Shown here: piece by piece, positions 27,351 through 37,741 of the stretch
How the letters are laid out: each line of letters opens with the position of its first letter
Position numbering within the stretch: position 1 is the first letter of the stretch
DNA from: Gammaproteobacteria bacterium
Lineage (GTDB): Bacteria; Pseudomonadota; Gammaproteobacteria; Coxiellales; Coxiellaceae
Direction of reading: 5' to 3'
Assembly (NCBI GenBank): GCA_030429175.1
Contig: JAUIDD010000003.1
Coordinates: 88,527 to 152,526, forward strand
DNA length: 64,000 nt
Notes under the pieces: model-generated
The model's input: the letters and a program-made list of their open reading frames with translations, nothing else
Database searches by the model: none
Told to the model about the DNA's origin: nothing
Position numbers and translations under genes: made by a program

Positions 27351-28121
27351 TTACGCCATCTCAACTTCCGTCGATAAAACATAACCACCACCACGTACTG
27401 TTTTAATAATTTGCGGCGACTTGTGATCAGCTTCGATCTTATGACGTAGTCGACTGATTTGAATATCAATACTGCGATCAAACGGACCACCTGAACGGTT
27501 GCGTGTGAGATCCAGTAGTTGATCACGACTCAATACCTGATGCGGCCTATCTAATAATGCTAACAATAATGTGTACTCACCCGTACTTAAACTAATGTCG
27601 ACATCTTCAGGTGATGACAATCGGCGCTCTATTTTATTCAACGCCCAACCTGAAAATTTATACGTGCTCGCAACAGCAACAGTGTTAGCCTCTTGTTGTT
27701 GTGATGCTGCTTGAGATTGATGCTGCACACTGCGGCGCAAGATCGCTTTGATACGTGCTAATAATTCACGCGGATTAAATGGTTTACTTAAATAATCATC
27801 CGCCCCCATTTCCAAGCCGATGATCCGATCAACATCTTCACTAATCGCCGTCAACATAATAATCGGTATATGAGAGGTCTGGCGTATTTCTTTACACAAA
27901 GTCACGCCATCTTTGCCTGGCATCATAATATCAAGAATGATTAAATCGATAGTATCATTATTAAAAAATTGCCACATCTGATCACCACCATCGGCAAGGC
28001 TCACTTCAAACCCATGTTTTAGCAAAAATTGCCCTAAGAGGTCGCGTATCCCCGCATCATCATCAACTACTAATATATGTGGTCTATCATTACTCATAGT
28101 TGGAACATTATATGTTGCCAC
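27351..28121 (-). CDS. OmpR-family response regulator
   Basis: 256 aa. The receiver domain has the acidic pocket LVVDDD and the phospho-acceptor Asp64 in LIILDIMMPG, and Lys in YLSKPFNPREL. The C-terminal winged helix (residues about 160-250) ends in KTVRGGGYVLS. The frame opens with GTG at 28121; an ATG at 28097 (MSNDRPHI) is an equally good start, and neither has a clear ribosome site. It forms an operon with the kinase gene downstream. Confidence 0.9.
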   Translation of the reverse strand: MATYNVPTMSNDRPHILVVDDDAGIRDLLGQFLLKHGFEVSLADGGDQMWQFFNNDTIDLIILDIMMPGKDGVTLCKEIRQTSHIPIIMLTAISEDVDRIIGLEMGADDYLSKPFNPRELLARIKAILRRSVQHQSQAASQQQEANTVAVASTYKFSGWALNKIERRLSSPEDVDISLSTGEYTLLLALLDRPHQVLSRDQLLDLTRNRSGGPFDRSIDIQISRLRHKIEADHKSPQIIKTVRGGGYVLSTEVEMA

Positions 28122-28139
28122 TGATAATTAAACAACTGA

Positions 28140-28799
28140 CTAAGCTATCACACTTTGGTAGGCACTAACGCTACTATTTAACTTATCGAAAGTATTTTTG
28201 CGTGCATAAGCACCAAAAAGTAATGTATTACTATCTGCTAATTGCGTATATAAGACTGGTTGATGTATTTTTTTGGAAGAACACAAACTATTCAAAAGCT
28301 TAGTAATGCGATCTAGCATAACACGCCACCAGTCCGTACCTTGTTGTACCAACTTTTTATTTTGAACAAATAGCGCCGCAACAGCTGTAAAATCTTTGCG
28401 TACAGCACTATCACGCATATCATTCACAACATCTCGTTTTAAGTACAAATTAGATAACTCGTCTTTAATACGCACATCCTTTAGCTTAAGACTGATAGGG
28501 TGCCAATCATCTTCCGTATACTCAGTTGTATTTTTTGGAAAAAGATCAACGTCCTTAGTCAGACCACGAATAAACATTTCAGCGATATCTCGATACTTAT
28601 TGATAAGCTTAATGGCTGCCTCTTGACCAGGTTTAGTTGAAAAAACCCGCTCCAAACAACTGGCAATATCAGCCTTAATTTGAGCCAAGGCCTGATCTAA
28701 CGCCTCAGTGATTTCTTGCCCAAGTTCACGCGCACGATCGGCGCTTTCCAGAGCAATCCTTTGCTTTCCAAGTTTGTCGTCAAATGATTCAAACAACAT
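28140..28799 (-). CDS. Hypothetical helical protein, 219 aa
   Basis: A soluble, mostly helical protein beginning MLFESFDDKLGKQRIALES, with no membrane segment or signal peptide. AAGGA lies upstream at a rather long distance from the ATG. It lies 18 bp before the response regulator gene on the same strand and could share its transcript, but I recognise no domain. An inverted repeat at 28883-28902 lies in its upstream gap. Confidence 0.55.
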   Translation of the reverse strand: MLFESFDDKLGKQRIALESADRARELGQEITEALDQALAQIKADIASCLERVFSTKPGQEAAIKLINKYRDIAEMFIRGLTKDVDLFPKNTTEYTEDDWHPISLKLKDVRIKDELSNLYLKRDVVNDMRDSAVRKDFTAVAALFVQNKKLVQQGTDWWRVMLDRITKLLNSLCSSKKIHQPVLYTQLADSNTLLFGAYARKNTFDKLNSSVSAYQSVIA

Positions 28800-28870
28800 A
28801 TAATTAATCTCATTCCTTTATGATAATCATAGTGTATCAAGGCTACGTAACATAAATATGTCCTAAAAAT

Positions 28871-28906
28871 GGCTTTTTGTAACACTTTGTATCGTCAAAG
28901 TGAGCC
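28871..28906. promoter_or_regulatory. Inverted repeat in divergent promoter region
   Basis: CACTTTG (28883-28889) and CAAAGTG (28896-28902) flank a 6-base centre. An outer GGCT (28871-28874) and AGCC (28903-28906) also match. It lies between two divergent genes, so it could be an operator or part of a transcript leader. No binding protein can be inferred. Confidence 0.3.
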
Positions 28907-28965
28907 ATAGCATCTCTCCTAATACTATGATTAAATAGAGATCTTAATTGACGAGAGGAATCTTT

Positions 28966-30333
28966 ATGCGCAAATTATCCTTTTTTATACTCGGGATTAT
29001 CTTATTATTTGTGACTATTTTTGCAGCAACACCTTATTTTGCGGGCAGCCTCGTGAATTCAGAAAAATTGAGCCGCATTTTTGGTGATGCCAAAAATGTC
29101 CGTATTATCCATTATAAAAGACACTGGTTTAATAGTGAGGCAAGTTTGCTACTCAACTCAAATGCCCTAGTAGGTTTACATATCCCAAACACATTAGCAT
29201 TGCATTTACATATGCGAATTGAGCATGGCCCTCTGGTGAGCTATACGCTTGACGGACATAAATACCGAAAACTAGCAAAAGCTGTCATCTTTTTAACAGC
29301 AAAACCGGCTATGATGAAAGGACAAATTATTATTCTTCTCGATTGGGATGGCAGCATTTCCAAGCATTTTGCGATCGACAGCTTTAATAGCAAAATTAAT
29401 CACAATAGCCTCTTAATCAGGGATGTTAATGGCACAATCAAAGAAGAAGTCGTCAATGGCACCCTAACCAAAAACTCTAAAATTGCTATCGCCCAGCTTT
29501 CATCGAGTTATGATTCCCAGGCAGGCGTGACAAATCAGTATGCCATTTCCAACTTCCAATCTCATGGCGAGAATTCGAAGCAAGCTGGCCTTTGGATTGG
29601 TAATAACACTAACGCTTACAGCAATTTTATTCTGATGCGCAATAATAGCCCATTGCTTGCATTCAAAAACCTACAAACAAATACTGACACAACGTTAGCC
29701 AATGGCCTGGTCAACTTCACAGCCCACACCCAAGCCGCTAGCGCCAGCTTCGCCAAAGAACCATTGGGCACATTCAGCATGGATCTTGCCGCTAAGCACA
29801 TTGATGTGAATGCACTACAATATTTTATGAAGCAAGTTAAAACCATCAATCACCTCCACTTAAGCGCCACACAATTGCTCCTATTACTACCATCCACAAT
29901 CAATCTACTGGAAAAAGGCCTGGTACTTGATCTGACAAAGTTTCGGCTCAACATCCCTAATCTTGCACCAGTTTCACTACAGGCACAGCTTAGCTTCGTT
30001 AAAGCTGGGGATGGCATACACTTATTTAACCTAACCCAACATATCCAAGCGCATGGCGTGCTGACATTGCCTGAAGAATTCTTAATCCAACAGCTGACCG
30101 AATTCTACCAAAACATGATGATCTCTCATCACCAAAACCCTGGACTTTCAGCAGAAGACCGTGCCAAACAAACACTTAACACCTGGATTAATAACAAAAT
30201 GCTGAAGAAAGGCCACAATAATACTGTACTACTCTCATTTAAGGCTGAGAATGGCACACTGCTTATCAATGGCCATCATCCGAATTTCTTGATACTTAAG
30301 GTGGATAGCCCTATAGCTAAAAAGCCGTTATAA
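28966..30333 (+). CDS. DUF945 (YdgA-like) envelope protein
   Basis: About 455 aa. I use the ATG at 28966 (MRKLSFFILGIILLF), with GAGAGGA six to eight bases upstream, instead of a TTG 18 bases earlier. A single N-terminal hydrophobic segment anchors or exports it; the rest is a long beta-rich domain typical of DUF945 proteins such as YdgA, with the YFAGS motif after the membrane segment and RHWF near residue 47. These proteins are AsmA-like envelope factors of unclear role. A paralogue follows immediately (30364-32064). Confidence 0.8.
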   Translation: MRKLSFFILGIILLFVTIFAATPYFAGSLVNSEKLSRIFGDAKNVRIIHYKRHWFNSEASLLLNSNALVGLHIPNTLALHLHMRIEHGPLVSYTLDGHKYRKLAKAVIFLTAKPAMMKGQIIILLDWDGSISKHFAIDSFNSKINHNSLLIRDVNGTIKEEVVNGTLTKNSKIAIAQLSSSYDSQAGVTNQYAISNFQSHGENSKQAGLWIGNNTNAYSNFILMRNNSPLLAFKNLQTNTDTTLANGLVNFTAHTQAASASFAKEPLGTFSMDLAAKHIDVNALQYFMKQVKTINHLHLSATQLLLLLPSTINLLEKGLVLDLTKFRLNIPNLAPVSLQAQLSFVKAGDGIHLFNLTQHIQAHGVLTLPEEFLIQQLTEFYQNMMISHHQNPGLSAEDRAKQTLNTWINNKMLKKGHNNTVLLSFKAENGTLLINGHHPNFLILKVDSPIAKKPL

Positions 30334-30363
30334 TTAAAAAAGCATTACCTAAAGGAGCTAAAA

Positions 30364-32064
30364 ATGCGCAAAGTTATTTATTCTATCCTAGGCCTCGTCG
30401 TTATTGTCGTTATCGCCTTTCTAGTATCACCCTATTTTATTGGCTCATCGGCCGAAGAAACGTTGCATAAACAAATCGCCATTTTTAACAAACAAATACC
30501 CTATATCACCATCTCAACCAGTGATTACCAGAAACATTGGTTTGACTCGGACGCTAAAGTTAAAATTTCATTCCACCCTCCTAGAGGCTCTGGCCTACCT
30601 CAAGATCTGAGCAAGAGCCTAACATTTGATGCCGTAATCAAACACGGGCCCATATTCAAAATTACCGATAGCGACGGCAAGAGCTCGTTCCATTTCGGCA
30701 GAGGTGCACTTCAGATACAAGGTACATCACCAACATTCCAGGGTAATATCGGCGCAATTTTAAGTGCAACAAACGATATTGACCTAAATGCTGATATCCA
30801 AAAACTAGTTTTTCACGATAATGATGGTAACAGCTACATATTATCTGGCCTTACCTTTGCTACTGAGCCTGGTACTAATAACAATAAAATGCATACACTT
30901 GCTATTATAAGTGTGGCCGTTACAGACAAGCAGCAAGCTGGTTCTGCCACATTTAAAAACATTAACCTCAATGCAGATGGCCATGATGATCATGACGTTT
31001 GGCTTGGTAATGGTAATTTTTCTATCGCATCTATTAACGTACTTGAAGGTACTGATAAACCACTTGCTGATATTAATAACTTCTCAGTACGCTTTAAAAA
31101 TGACTTAAGCGATGACAAAACAAAACTCAACAGCTCAATTGGACTCAATGTTGAATCCGCCACAGCAATGGGTAAAACACTCAAACCGATCACCTTTAAA
31201 TACAGCATTAATAATATTGATGCTAAAGCGTACCAATCTTTAATGAGCACCATTAGAGACTTACAAAGCAACGCCAATATACAAAAGCTTTCTGCTAATC
31301 AACTGATGACACTTGTTAAACCAGTTTTCTCACTTGTTCAAGCAGGCTTTAACTTTGAAGTTAATAAAATCTTTGTGGGCCTACCTAAAGAAATTGCATC
31401 GAGTCCCATTTCTGCAAATGCTTCTGTAACTCTAAAACCATTAGGCGATGCGTTTAATAGAATTATGCAACCCTTACTCGAAACAGTTGCAACATCGTCA
31501 TCGTCAGATCCAAAAAGTTTACCTGCAGATAAACAACGCGAAATACAAATGAAAATGATGTCATCACTACCGATGCTGATGAGTACATTAACTAAAGCCA
31601 TCACAGCAGACGGCCAAATCAACATACCCACGAGCTTAATCAATATGGCACTTATGCAAAAATATACAAGCGAACTTGCAAGTATGGCAGCACGTGGCAT
31701 GCAGGTTACTGAAACACCACAACAAATGGCTAAAAAAGCATATGACTATCTCATAGCTCAAAAAATGCTTGTGCCAAATGATAAAGGTGATGCTGACATG
31801 CTCAAATTTAGTTACAAAGATGGTGTGCTATTAATCAACGGTCAGCATCCTGCAACGAATCTGCCAAGGCCACTTGCATCAACAGCAGCACCAGCACCTT
31901 CGACACCTGCGATGGATATGCAGCAATCAAAGCCAGCTAATTTAATGGAGCCAGCGCCTACAGCACCAGCTGATCATCATGATGATGTGACAGCCAAACC
32001 TACCCAACCACCAGCAGCTCCAGCTGACACAACAACACCAGCTGATACTAAGGCAACAAATTGA
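30364..32064 (+). CDS. DUF945 (YdgA-like) envelope protein, paralogue
   Basis: 566 aa, sharing the architecture of its upstream neighbour: MRKVIYSILG plus a hydrophobic segment, SPYFIGSSAEETL, QKHWFDSDAKV, and a C-terminal module with KDGVLLINGQHP that matches ENGTLLINGHHP in the neighbour. The last 60 residues are a Pro/Ala/Thr-rich tail. AAAGGAG lies 6 bases before the ATG. Its stop overlaps the start of the SPOR gene by 4 bp, so all three genes are probably one operon. Confidence 0.8.
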   Translation: MRKVIYSILGLVVIVVIAFLVSPYFIGSSAEETLHKQIAIFNKQIPYITISTSDYQKHWFDSDAKVKISFHPPRGSGLPQDLSKSLTFDAVIKHGPIFKITDSDGKSSFHFGRGALQIQGTSPTFQGNIGAILSATNDIDLNADIQKLVFHDNDGNSYILSGLTFATEPGTNNNKMHTLAIISVAVTDKQQAGSATFKNINLNADGHDDHDVWLGNGNFSIASINVLEGTDKPLADINNFSVRFKNDLSDDKTKLNSSIGLNVESATAMGKTLKPITFKYSINNIDAKAYQSLMSTIRDLQSNANIQKLSANQLMTLVKPVFSLVQAGFNFEVNKIFVGLPKEIASSPISANASVTLKPLGDAFNRIMQPLLETVATSSSSDPKSLPADKQREIQMKMMSSLPMLMSTLTKAITADGQINIPTSLINMALMQKYTSELASMAARGMQVTETPQQMAKKAYDYLIAQKMLVPNDKGDADMLKFSYKDGVLLINGQHPATNLPRPLASTAAPAPSTPAMDMQQSKPANLMEPAPTAPADHHDDVTAKPTQPPAAPADTTTPADTKATN

Positions 32065-32582
32065 CAATCGACTATGCCAAATCTAAGCAAGCGCCAGGCT
32101 CCTCACGGCGTTTGCTTTTTTTATCGCTGATAATTATTGCGCTTGCCGCAGGCTTCTTATTGTTTATGTTACATTTACGCACTGCACATCATTCAGTAGT
32201 TACAGAAACATCAAAGCTCGCTACCAAACCTCAGCTGGTACAATCAAAAAATCAAGGTCAATTTGATTTTTATTCGATGTTACCGAATATGAAAGTTGAC
32301 GTAAAAACTGCAGGCCCGCATAGTGTATCAGTGCCCAAAGGCCAGCCTTACTTCTTGCTTCAAGTCGCCACCACATCAGATCAAAAAGCCGCTGAAATAC
32401 TGATTACTAAATTAGGCGTGATGGGACTCAATGCTTTTATCAAACCCTATCAAAAACCTAACGGTGTGCAACTTTACCGCATTATCGTTGGCCCCTACTT
32501 AACTGAGAAAGAGGCCAATACAAATCGTGCTTACTTAACCACTAATAACATCAATAGCTTAAAACTCAAATTATCTTCTTGA
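32061..32582 (+). CDS. SPOR-domain protein, FtsN-like
   Basis: 173 aa starting at TTG (32061), which overlaps the preceding stop as TTGA. A cytoplasmic tail, one membrane segment (about residues 19-38), a linker and a C-terminal SPOR domain (about 95-170: QPYFLLQVATTSDQKAAEIL to YRIIVGPYLTEKEA) are visible. SPOR domains bind denuded septal glycan, and the topology is that of FtsN. In relatives an FtsN-like gene commonly sits before hslVU, as here. It is shorter than E. coli FtsN. Confidence 0.75.
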   Translation: MTIDYAKSKQAPGSSRRLLFLSLIIIALAAGFLLFMLHLRTAHHSVVTETSKLATKPQLVQSKNQGQFDFYSMLPNMKVDVKTAGPHSVSVPKGQPYFLLQVATTSDQKAAEILITKLGVMGLNAFIKPYQKPNGVQLYRIIVGPYLTEKEANTNRAYLTTNNINSLKLKLSS

Positions 32583-32603
32583 TCGCAATCGAGAATCACG
32601 TTC

Positions 32604-32631
32604 CTTGAAATTATTCTTTTTGCCCCAATCT
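32604..32631 (+). promoter_or_regulatory. Sigma-32 heat-shock promoter for hslVU
   Basis: CTTGAAA at 32604-32610 and CCCCAATCT at 32623-32631, separated by 12 bases, match the sigma-32 consensus (CTTGAAA and CCCCATNT). It lies about 40 bp before the hslV ATG, as expected for a heat-shock protease operon. Confidence 0.8.
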
Positions 32632-32671
32632 GCTACCCTATTGAGCAATCTAAATTAAAGAGGGTCGCACT

Positions 32672-33220
32672 ATGGAACAATTTCGAGGCACAACGATACT
32701 TTCTGTACGTCGCAATGGTAAAGTCGTTATTGGGGGTGATGGCCAAGTATCTATGGGCAATACCATAATGAAGGGCAATGCACGTAAAGTGCGTCGACTA
32801 TACAATGAGTGCGTACTTGCTGGTTTTGCCGGTGCAACTGCTGATGCATTTACATTGTTTGAACGTTTCGAAGGCAAACTTGAAAAACACCAAGGCAATC
32901 TGATTCGTGCCGCCGTTGAAATGGCGAAAGACTGGCGTACCGATAAAATGTTACGTCGTCTTGAAGCGCTACTGCTTGTTGCCGACTCAAAAGCCTCTTT
33001 AATTCTAAGTGGTAATGGAGACGTCATTGAACCTGAAAAAGACAGCCTCATGGCAATTGGCTCTGGTGGCTCGTTTGCGCAATCAGCTGCAACTGCATTA
33101 CTCGATAACACAAAATTATCCGCACGCAACATCGTCGAAAAAAGTTTAAATATTGCAGCCGACATTTGCGTATACACTAACCATAACCTAACTATTGAAG
33201 AACTTGATAGCGAAACCTAA
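32672..33220 (+). CDS. hslV: ATP-dependent protease subunit HslV
   Basis: Proteolytic subunit of the HslUV (ClpQY) protease, an N-terminal nucleophile threonine peptidase. The 182-aa protein begins [18 protein letters not shown]; processing before TTI would expose the catalytic Thr. The family signature [20 protein letters not shown] and [12 protein letters not shown] are present. Length is normal. hslU follows after 11 bp, behind the same heat-shock promoter. Confidence 0.97.
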   Translation: MEQFRGTTILSVRRNGKVVIGGDGQVSMGNTIMKGNARKVRRLYNECVLAGFAGATADAFTLFERFEGKLEKHQGNLIRAAVEMAKDWRTDKMLRRLEALLLVADSKASLILSGNGDVIEPEKDSLMAIGSGGSFAQSAATALLDNTKLSARNIVEKSLNIAADICVYTNHNLTIEELDSET

Positions 33221-33231
33221 TTGAGAATACT

Positions 33232-34596
33232 ATGGCCGAACAAAATATTATAATGACTCCTAAAGAAATCGTTTCTGAACTTGATAAATACATCATCGGA
33301 CAAGGTGAGGCAAAGCGTGCTGTTGCAATTGCACTGCGTAACCGTTGGCGCCGGATGCAACTCGATGAAGCTCTGCGTTGTGAAATCACACCCAAAAATA
33401 TATTAATGATTGGGCCAACAGGTGTCGGTAAAACTGAAATTGCGCGTCGACTTTCGGCGTTAGCCAAAGCACCTTTTATTAAAGTAGAAGCAACTAAGTT
33501 TACTGAGGTTGGCTATGTCGGTCGCGATGTCGAATCTATTATTCGTGATTTGATGGACATTTCAATTAAAATGACACGCGAAAAAGCGATGGAAGCAGTG
33601 AAGACAGCAGCTGAAGAATTAGCAGAAGAGCGCATACTCGATGCACTCATTCCAAACCCACGCGGCGAGCTTAAAAATGTTCCAAAGGACGACGATACTG
33701 CCCCACAAAAGAAAAAAGAAGACTCGGCAACGCGTCAACTCTTTCGCAAAAAATTACGAGAAGGAAAATTAGACGACAAAGAAATTGATGTTGAAACATT
33801 AGCAGGCAATCCTGCAGTTGAAATCATGGGCCCTCCCGGCATGGAGGAAATGGTCGGCCAGTTACAATCGATGATGGAAGGCATGAATAATCGTCGCGCC
33901 AAATCACGTCGCTTAACGGTAAAAGCCGCCATGAAGGCACTGACTGAAGATGAAGCTTCCAAATTGCTTAATGAAGAAGAAATTAAGTCCAAAGCACTGT
34001 CTGCAGTTGAACAAAATGGTATCGTATTCTTAGATGAGATCGATAAAGTCGTACGCCGCTCAGAGCACGGTGGTGATGTATCACGCGAAGGTGTACAGCG
34101 CGACTTACTACCACTTGTCGAAGGCAGCACTGTCTTTACCAAACACGGCATGGTGAAAACTGATCATATATTATTTATCGCATCAGGTGCTTTCCACTTA
34201 GCAAAACCATCAGATTTAATTCCTGAGTTACAAGGTCGCTTCCCCATTCGAGTTGAACTCAACGCACTCAATACCAAAGACCTCATGCGTATTCTAACCG
34301 AACCAAATGCGTCGTTAACCGAACAATATATTGCATTACTCGGCACCGAAGGCTTTACATTAGAGTTTGTTGATTCTGGCATTAAAAAAATTGCCGAGAT
34401 CGCCCAACAAGTCAACGAAAAAACTGAAAATATCGGCGCACGTCGTTTGCATACCATACTTGAAAGACTGCTTGAACAAATTTCGTTTGATGCTTCTGAT
34501 AAAGCAGGCAAATCAATCAAAATTAATGGTGCCTATGTCGAGAAACAACTCGGTAAACTGGCTAAAGATGAAGACTTAAGTAGAAGCATTCTTTAA
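33232..34596 (+). CDS. hslU: ATP-dependent protease ATPase subunit HslU
   Basis: AAA+ unfoldase partner of HslV. The 454-aa protein has Walker A ([16 protein letters not shown]), Walker B ([11 protein letters not shown]), the pore motif GYVGRDVES, the I-domain insertion between them, and sensor motifs near [12 protein letters not shown]. It ends in DEDLSRSIL, a C-terminus used to dock into HslV. Length is normal. Confidence 0.97.
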   Translation: MAEQNIIMTPKEIVSELDKYIIGQGEAKRAVAIALRNRWRRMQLDEALRCEITPKNILMIGPTGVGKTEIARRLSALAKAPFIKVEATKFTEVGYVGRDVESIIRDLMDISIKMTREKAMEAVKTAAEELAEERILDALIPNPRGELKNVPKDDDTAPQKKKEDSATRQLFRKKLREGKLDDKEIDVETLAGNPAVEIMGPPGMEEMVGQLQSMMEGMNNRRAKSRRLTVKAAMKALTEDEASKLLNEEEIKSKALSAVEQNGIVFLDEIDKVVRRSEHGGDVSREGVQRDLLPLVEGSTVFTKHGMVKTDHILFIASGAFHLAKPSDLIPELQGRFPIRVELNALNTKDLMRILTEPNASLTEQYIALLGTEGFTLEFVDSGIKKIAEIAQQVNEKTENIGARRLHTILERLLEQISFDASDKAGKSIKINGAYVEKQLGKLAKDEDLSRSIL

Positions 34597-34642
34597 ATTT
34601 ATTTTTGAAGTCATAATCTCTAGGGTCTGGTGACAATTGCCC

Positions 34643-36232
34643 CTAATAAGAACGGAAAAAAAGTATAGGGGCCTGCGCTTCATATGCCGTCAATTCATGT
34701 TTATAATTTGCTTTTAACTCTTTTAGTGACTTCGCATCTCGTTGTGCAAACAAGGATGATCTGTCACAGGTCTCAGGAAAGCTATTCAGTTCTATACCAA
34801 GGTATTCTTGCTGATGTGTTTCAGCAAAATCAATATAGTCATAAGCCATTTTTTGTAATTGATATGAGTATTTAAGCCGCCCAAAAGCATTTTCCTTCAT
34901 ATACTGCCTTAAAAAAGAAGATCCAAGACCGGGGTTTTTTTGGAAAAAAATATCTTTATCTAGGCAGGAATGCGCCACTTTTTCAAGAAATATTTTAGCA
35001 TTATGCAATGCATAACCATAAAATATGTGCCCAACACCGGGGTGCTTTTGAGGCATATCTTGAGTTAGTTTTAATTGTTGGCTAACCAAATTATAGGCAT
35101 GCTTTACAGCTTGCTCAAGTGCTTCCTGATCAAATACAGATGCAGGTATAGAAAATTGAATATAATCGAGATCTAATTGAACTAATAAGAAATAACAGTA
35201 CACCGCTTGCAGATCACCAAACATTAATGTCTGCTCTAATAAAGTTATGATCGATTTATGACATACTTTTTTAAAATCTGCTAATACCTCCACATGGCTC
35301 TTAATATTATGCCGCGTAACAGACACATTCGGTTCATTTACAACATTAGGAATTTTAGTTTGAAAGGCAATAGCTTCCTTCTGATCTAATGTAACACCTC
35401 GCCAATTTCCATGTAGTGCTCTCACACAATATTCAGCTTCAAGAGGAAACCCCATTAATAAATTGTTTTCTGCTAATTGTAATTCATAGGTAAGGCGATA
35501 TAAACGTAATAGACGCGTACTAACAAGCGCATGACCACATAAGATATCAAGTGGGTGACGCTGTTGATACATAAGCAATGGCGCTTCTAGTATGTTTAAT
35601 TTTTTACGAGCTGGTAAATATATTTTCTCCCCCACCTCAGAGTACAAAAAAGCAGGAGAGAGATAGGCACTCCAAGTATCAGCAAAAACATCACTATAGA
35701 GCAAAGCTAACAATGCTTTCGATGCGTCATCCTCACATCCATGTAACGCTTGCACGAGTGTTGCAATTTCAAAAAACTTATCGTTTTCTAGTGCCCACTC
35801 AATCGCTTCCTTAACACATCTTTTATAGTTTTTTAATTGTGATTGATAGATACGCTCAGCCCACCATGCAATAAGTTTTTCTTGATCAAGCTGAGTTGAA
35901 TTTATTTTGCGATCAAGGTCAGAATAAGTCATATTTAATATAGGTGCTATCGAGCTTAGCATAGTGTATTCTGCATCAGGATCAGTTTTGATATCAGTTC
36001 TATTCATATGGAAAAAAATATTTTCAATATCCCAACTGTCTGACAGAACACTCTGATAACGATACCATGCCACCATGAGTTTATAGCCGTTAGTTAATGT
36101 CAGATACTGCGGATAAGTTGGCAGACTGTCTTTAAGTATTGGCTCTTTTGGCTCAATAAGACACTGCTCGCTTTCGCTTTGCGACGTATTTTTTGACTTA
36201 ATAAAAAATCGCTTCCATGTTGTTTTTTTCAT
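34643..36232 (-). CDS. Hypothetical helical protein, 529 aa
   Basis: A soluble, mostly alpha-helical protein with a basic N-terminus (MKKTTWKRFFIKSKNTS) and no signal peptide or membrane segment. A stretch near residues 125-180 (helices around WWAERIYQSQ and ALENDKFFEIATLVQALHG) weakly recalls the helical core of RasGEF domains, but the characteristic C-terminal helices and hairpin are not convincing. Orphan helical proteins of this size near housekeeping genes are common in Legionellales effector repertoires; function is unknown. It converges with hslU. Confidence 0.6.
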   Translation of the reverse strand: MKKTTWKRFFIKSKNTSQSESEQCLIEPKEPILKDSLPTYPQYLTLTNGYKLMVAWYRYQSVLSDSWDIENIFFHMNRTDIKTDPDAEYTMLSSIAPILNMTYSDLDRKINSTQLDQEKLIAWWAERIYQSQLKNYKRCVKEAIEWALENDKFFEIATLVQALHGCEDDASKALLALLYSDVFADTWSAYLSPAFLYSEVGEKIYLPARKKLNILEAPLLMYQQRHPLDILCGHALVSTRLLRLYRLTYELQLAENNLLMGFPLEAEYCVRALHGNWRGVTLDQKEAIAFQTKIPNVVNEPNVSVTRHNIKSHVEVLADFKKVCHKSIITLLEQTLMFGDLQAVYCYFLLVQLDLDYIQFSIPASVFDQEALEQAVKHAYNLVSQQLKLTQDMPQKHPGVGHIFYGYALHNAKIFLEKVAHSCLDKDIFFQKNPGLGSSFLRQYMKENAFGRLKYSYQLQKMAYDYIDFAETHQQEYLGIELNSFPETCDRSSLFAQRDAKSLKELKANYKHELTAYEAQAPILFFRSY

Positions 36233-36309
36233 ATGTTTCTCCGATTGACAGATATTCTAACATGGCAATTTTGCATACCCTAGACAAAAACACACTAACG
36301 CACATTAAC

Positions 36310-36340
36310 TTGACATAGCGCAATTCGCTATGTTTATGCT
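36310..36340 (+). promoter_or_regulatory. Promoter with operator-like palindrome for ubiEJB
   Basis: TTGACA at 36310-36315 is a consensus -35, with -10-like TTTATG/TATGCT at 36333-36340. Between them lies a perfect inverted repeat ACATAGCG (36313-36320), five bases, CGCTATGT (36326-36333). A dimeric repressor binding there would block the polymerase. The ubiE ATG is 35 bp downstream. Confidence 0.55.
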
Positions 36341-36374
36341 GCATTTTTTGATACTATCCCCGTAGAGGTTAATT

Positions 36375-37130
36375 ATGCAAAATGAACAGAAACCGACAAC
36401 CCATTTTGGTTACGAAGAAGTGCCTGTACAGGATAAAGCTAAGCGAGTTGCTGGTGTTTTTCGTGCAGTTGCAAGTAAATATGACATTATGAATGACTTC
36501 ATGTCGGGCGGTTTGCATCGTTTATGGAAAGATTTAGCGATTAAAAGGCTCAATTTGCATCCAGGTCAATCTGTACTTGATATCGCCGGAGGTACGGGTG
36601 ATTTAACCAAACGTATCAGTAAGTGCATCGGAAATTCAGGCCGAGTTATTTTATCTGATATCAATGATGCCATGCTCGAACAAGGTCGTGCACGCCTGTT
36701 TGATGCAGGCTGCGTTAATAATGTTGCGTTTGTACTTGCTGATGCAGAACAATTACCGTTCCCAAATAACTACTTCGATCGCCTAATCATCGGCTTTGGT
36801 TTGCGTAATGTCACTGATAAACAATGCGCATTACAATCGATGTACCGCTGCCTTAAGCCTGGTGGTAAATTATTAGTACTTGAATTTTCAAAACCCACCT
36901 CATCATTACTTAACAAAGCCTACGATGCATACTCTTTTAGCGTCTTACCCAAACTGGGTGAATGTGTTGCCAATGATGCTGAGAGTTACCGCTATCTTGC
37001 CGAATCAATTCGCATGCACCCTAACCAAACCACACTCAAACAAATGATGCAAAATGCCGAATTTGAAGATTGTGATTACCAAAATCTCTGCGGTGGCATC
37101 GTTGCTATTCACACAGGATATAAGTACTAA
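36375..37130 (+). CDS. ubiE: Ubiquinone/menaquinone C-methyltransferase UbiE
   Basis: SAM-dependent C-methyltransferase acting on the demethyl-benzoquinol ring. The 251-aa protein has the family N-terminus [36 protein letters not shown], the SAM-binding motif [11 protein letters not shown], and [11 protein letters not shown]. First gene of the ubiE-ubiJ-ubiB operon; its stop overlaps the ubiJ start by one base (TAATG). Confidence 0.97.
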   Translation: MQNEQKPTTHFGYEEVPVQDKAKRVAGVFRAVASKYDIMNDFMSGGLHRLWKDLAIKRLNLHPGQSVLDIAGGTGDLTKRISKCIGNSGRVILSDINDAMLEQGRARLFDAGCVNNVAFVLADAEQLPFPNNYFDRLIIGFGLRNVTDKQCALQSMYRCLKPGGKLLVLEFSKPTSSLLNKAYDAYSFSVLPKLGECVANDAESYRYLAESIRMHPNQTTLKQMMQNAEFEDCDYQNLCGGIVAIHTGYKY

Positions 37131-37741
37131 TGTTAGAACCAGCCCTTCTTGTACTCGAAACACTTATTAATAAGTGCCTATCTAACGATTTACAAACACT
37201 GGCGCGTCTGCAAGAACTTGAAGGCAAAACTATAAAATTAGATATCACCGATTGGCGTTTAAATTTTTTTATTGTTGCAAAACATAATGGTGTGGCATGT
37301 CGTAAGAATAGTAATGGCGAACCAGATACCATCATCAGCGGCAGCTTACAAAATTTATGTAAAGTTGGTATCGCACAGGATAAACAGCAAGCGATTAAAC
37401 AACATAAAATTCAATTTAGTGGTGATGCACATACTGGGATTGCCATGCAACAAGTCTTATCTAACCTTGATATCGACTGGGAAGCACATATGGCCGAGAT
37501 TGTTGGTGATACATCCGCGCACTTGCTAGGTACAAGTCTTAAAAAAGCGTTTAACTTTGGCAAATCAATAGTAAGTAGTTTACAGCGCAATGTGGATGAG
37601 TATATCCACCATGAAGTAAAACTATGCCCTACGCCTACTGATTTAGCACACTTCTACAAAGAAATTAATATACTAAGAAATGATGTCGAGCGCCTCGAAG
37701 CGAAAGTAAATCTACTTAAAAGCAAGCGAAATCAATCATGA
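37130..37741 (+). CDS. ubiJ: Ubiquinone biosynthesis accessory factor UbiJ
   Basis: 203 aa. UbiJ carries an SCP2-like lipid-binding fold and helps organise the soluble ubiquinone biosynthesis complex. The SCP2 region (about residues 15-115) and a C-terminal helical coiled coil ([20 protein letters not shown]) are visible. Its place between ubiE and ubiB, with coupled overlaps of 1 and 4 bp, is the standard order. Confidence 0.92.
   Translation: MLEPALLVLETLINKCLSNDLQTLARLQELEGKTIKLDITDWRLNFFIVAKHNGVACRKNSNGEPDTIISGSLQNLCKVGIAQDKQQAIKQHKIQFSGDAHTGIAMQQVLSNLDIDWEAHMAEIVGDTSAHLLGTSLKKAFNFGKSIVSSLQRNVDEYIHHEVKLCPTPTDLAHFYKEINILRNDVERLEAKVNLLKSKRNQS

Noticed and set aside
34643..36232. RasGEF domain in the 529-aa protein
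   Set aside because: Only one helical stretch is faintly similar. The conserved core and catalytic hairpin are not seen, so I left it as hypothetical.
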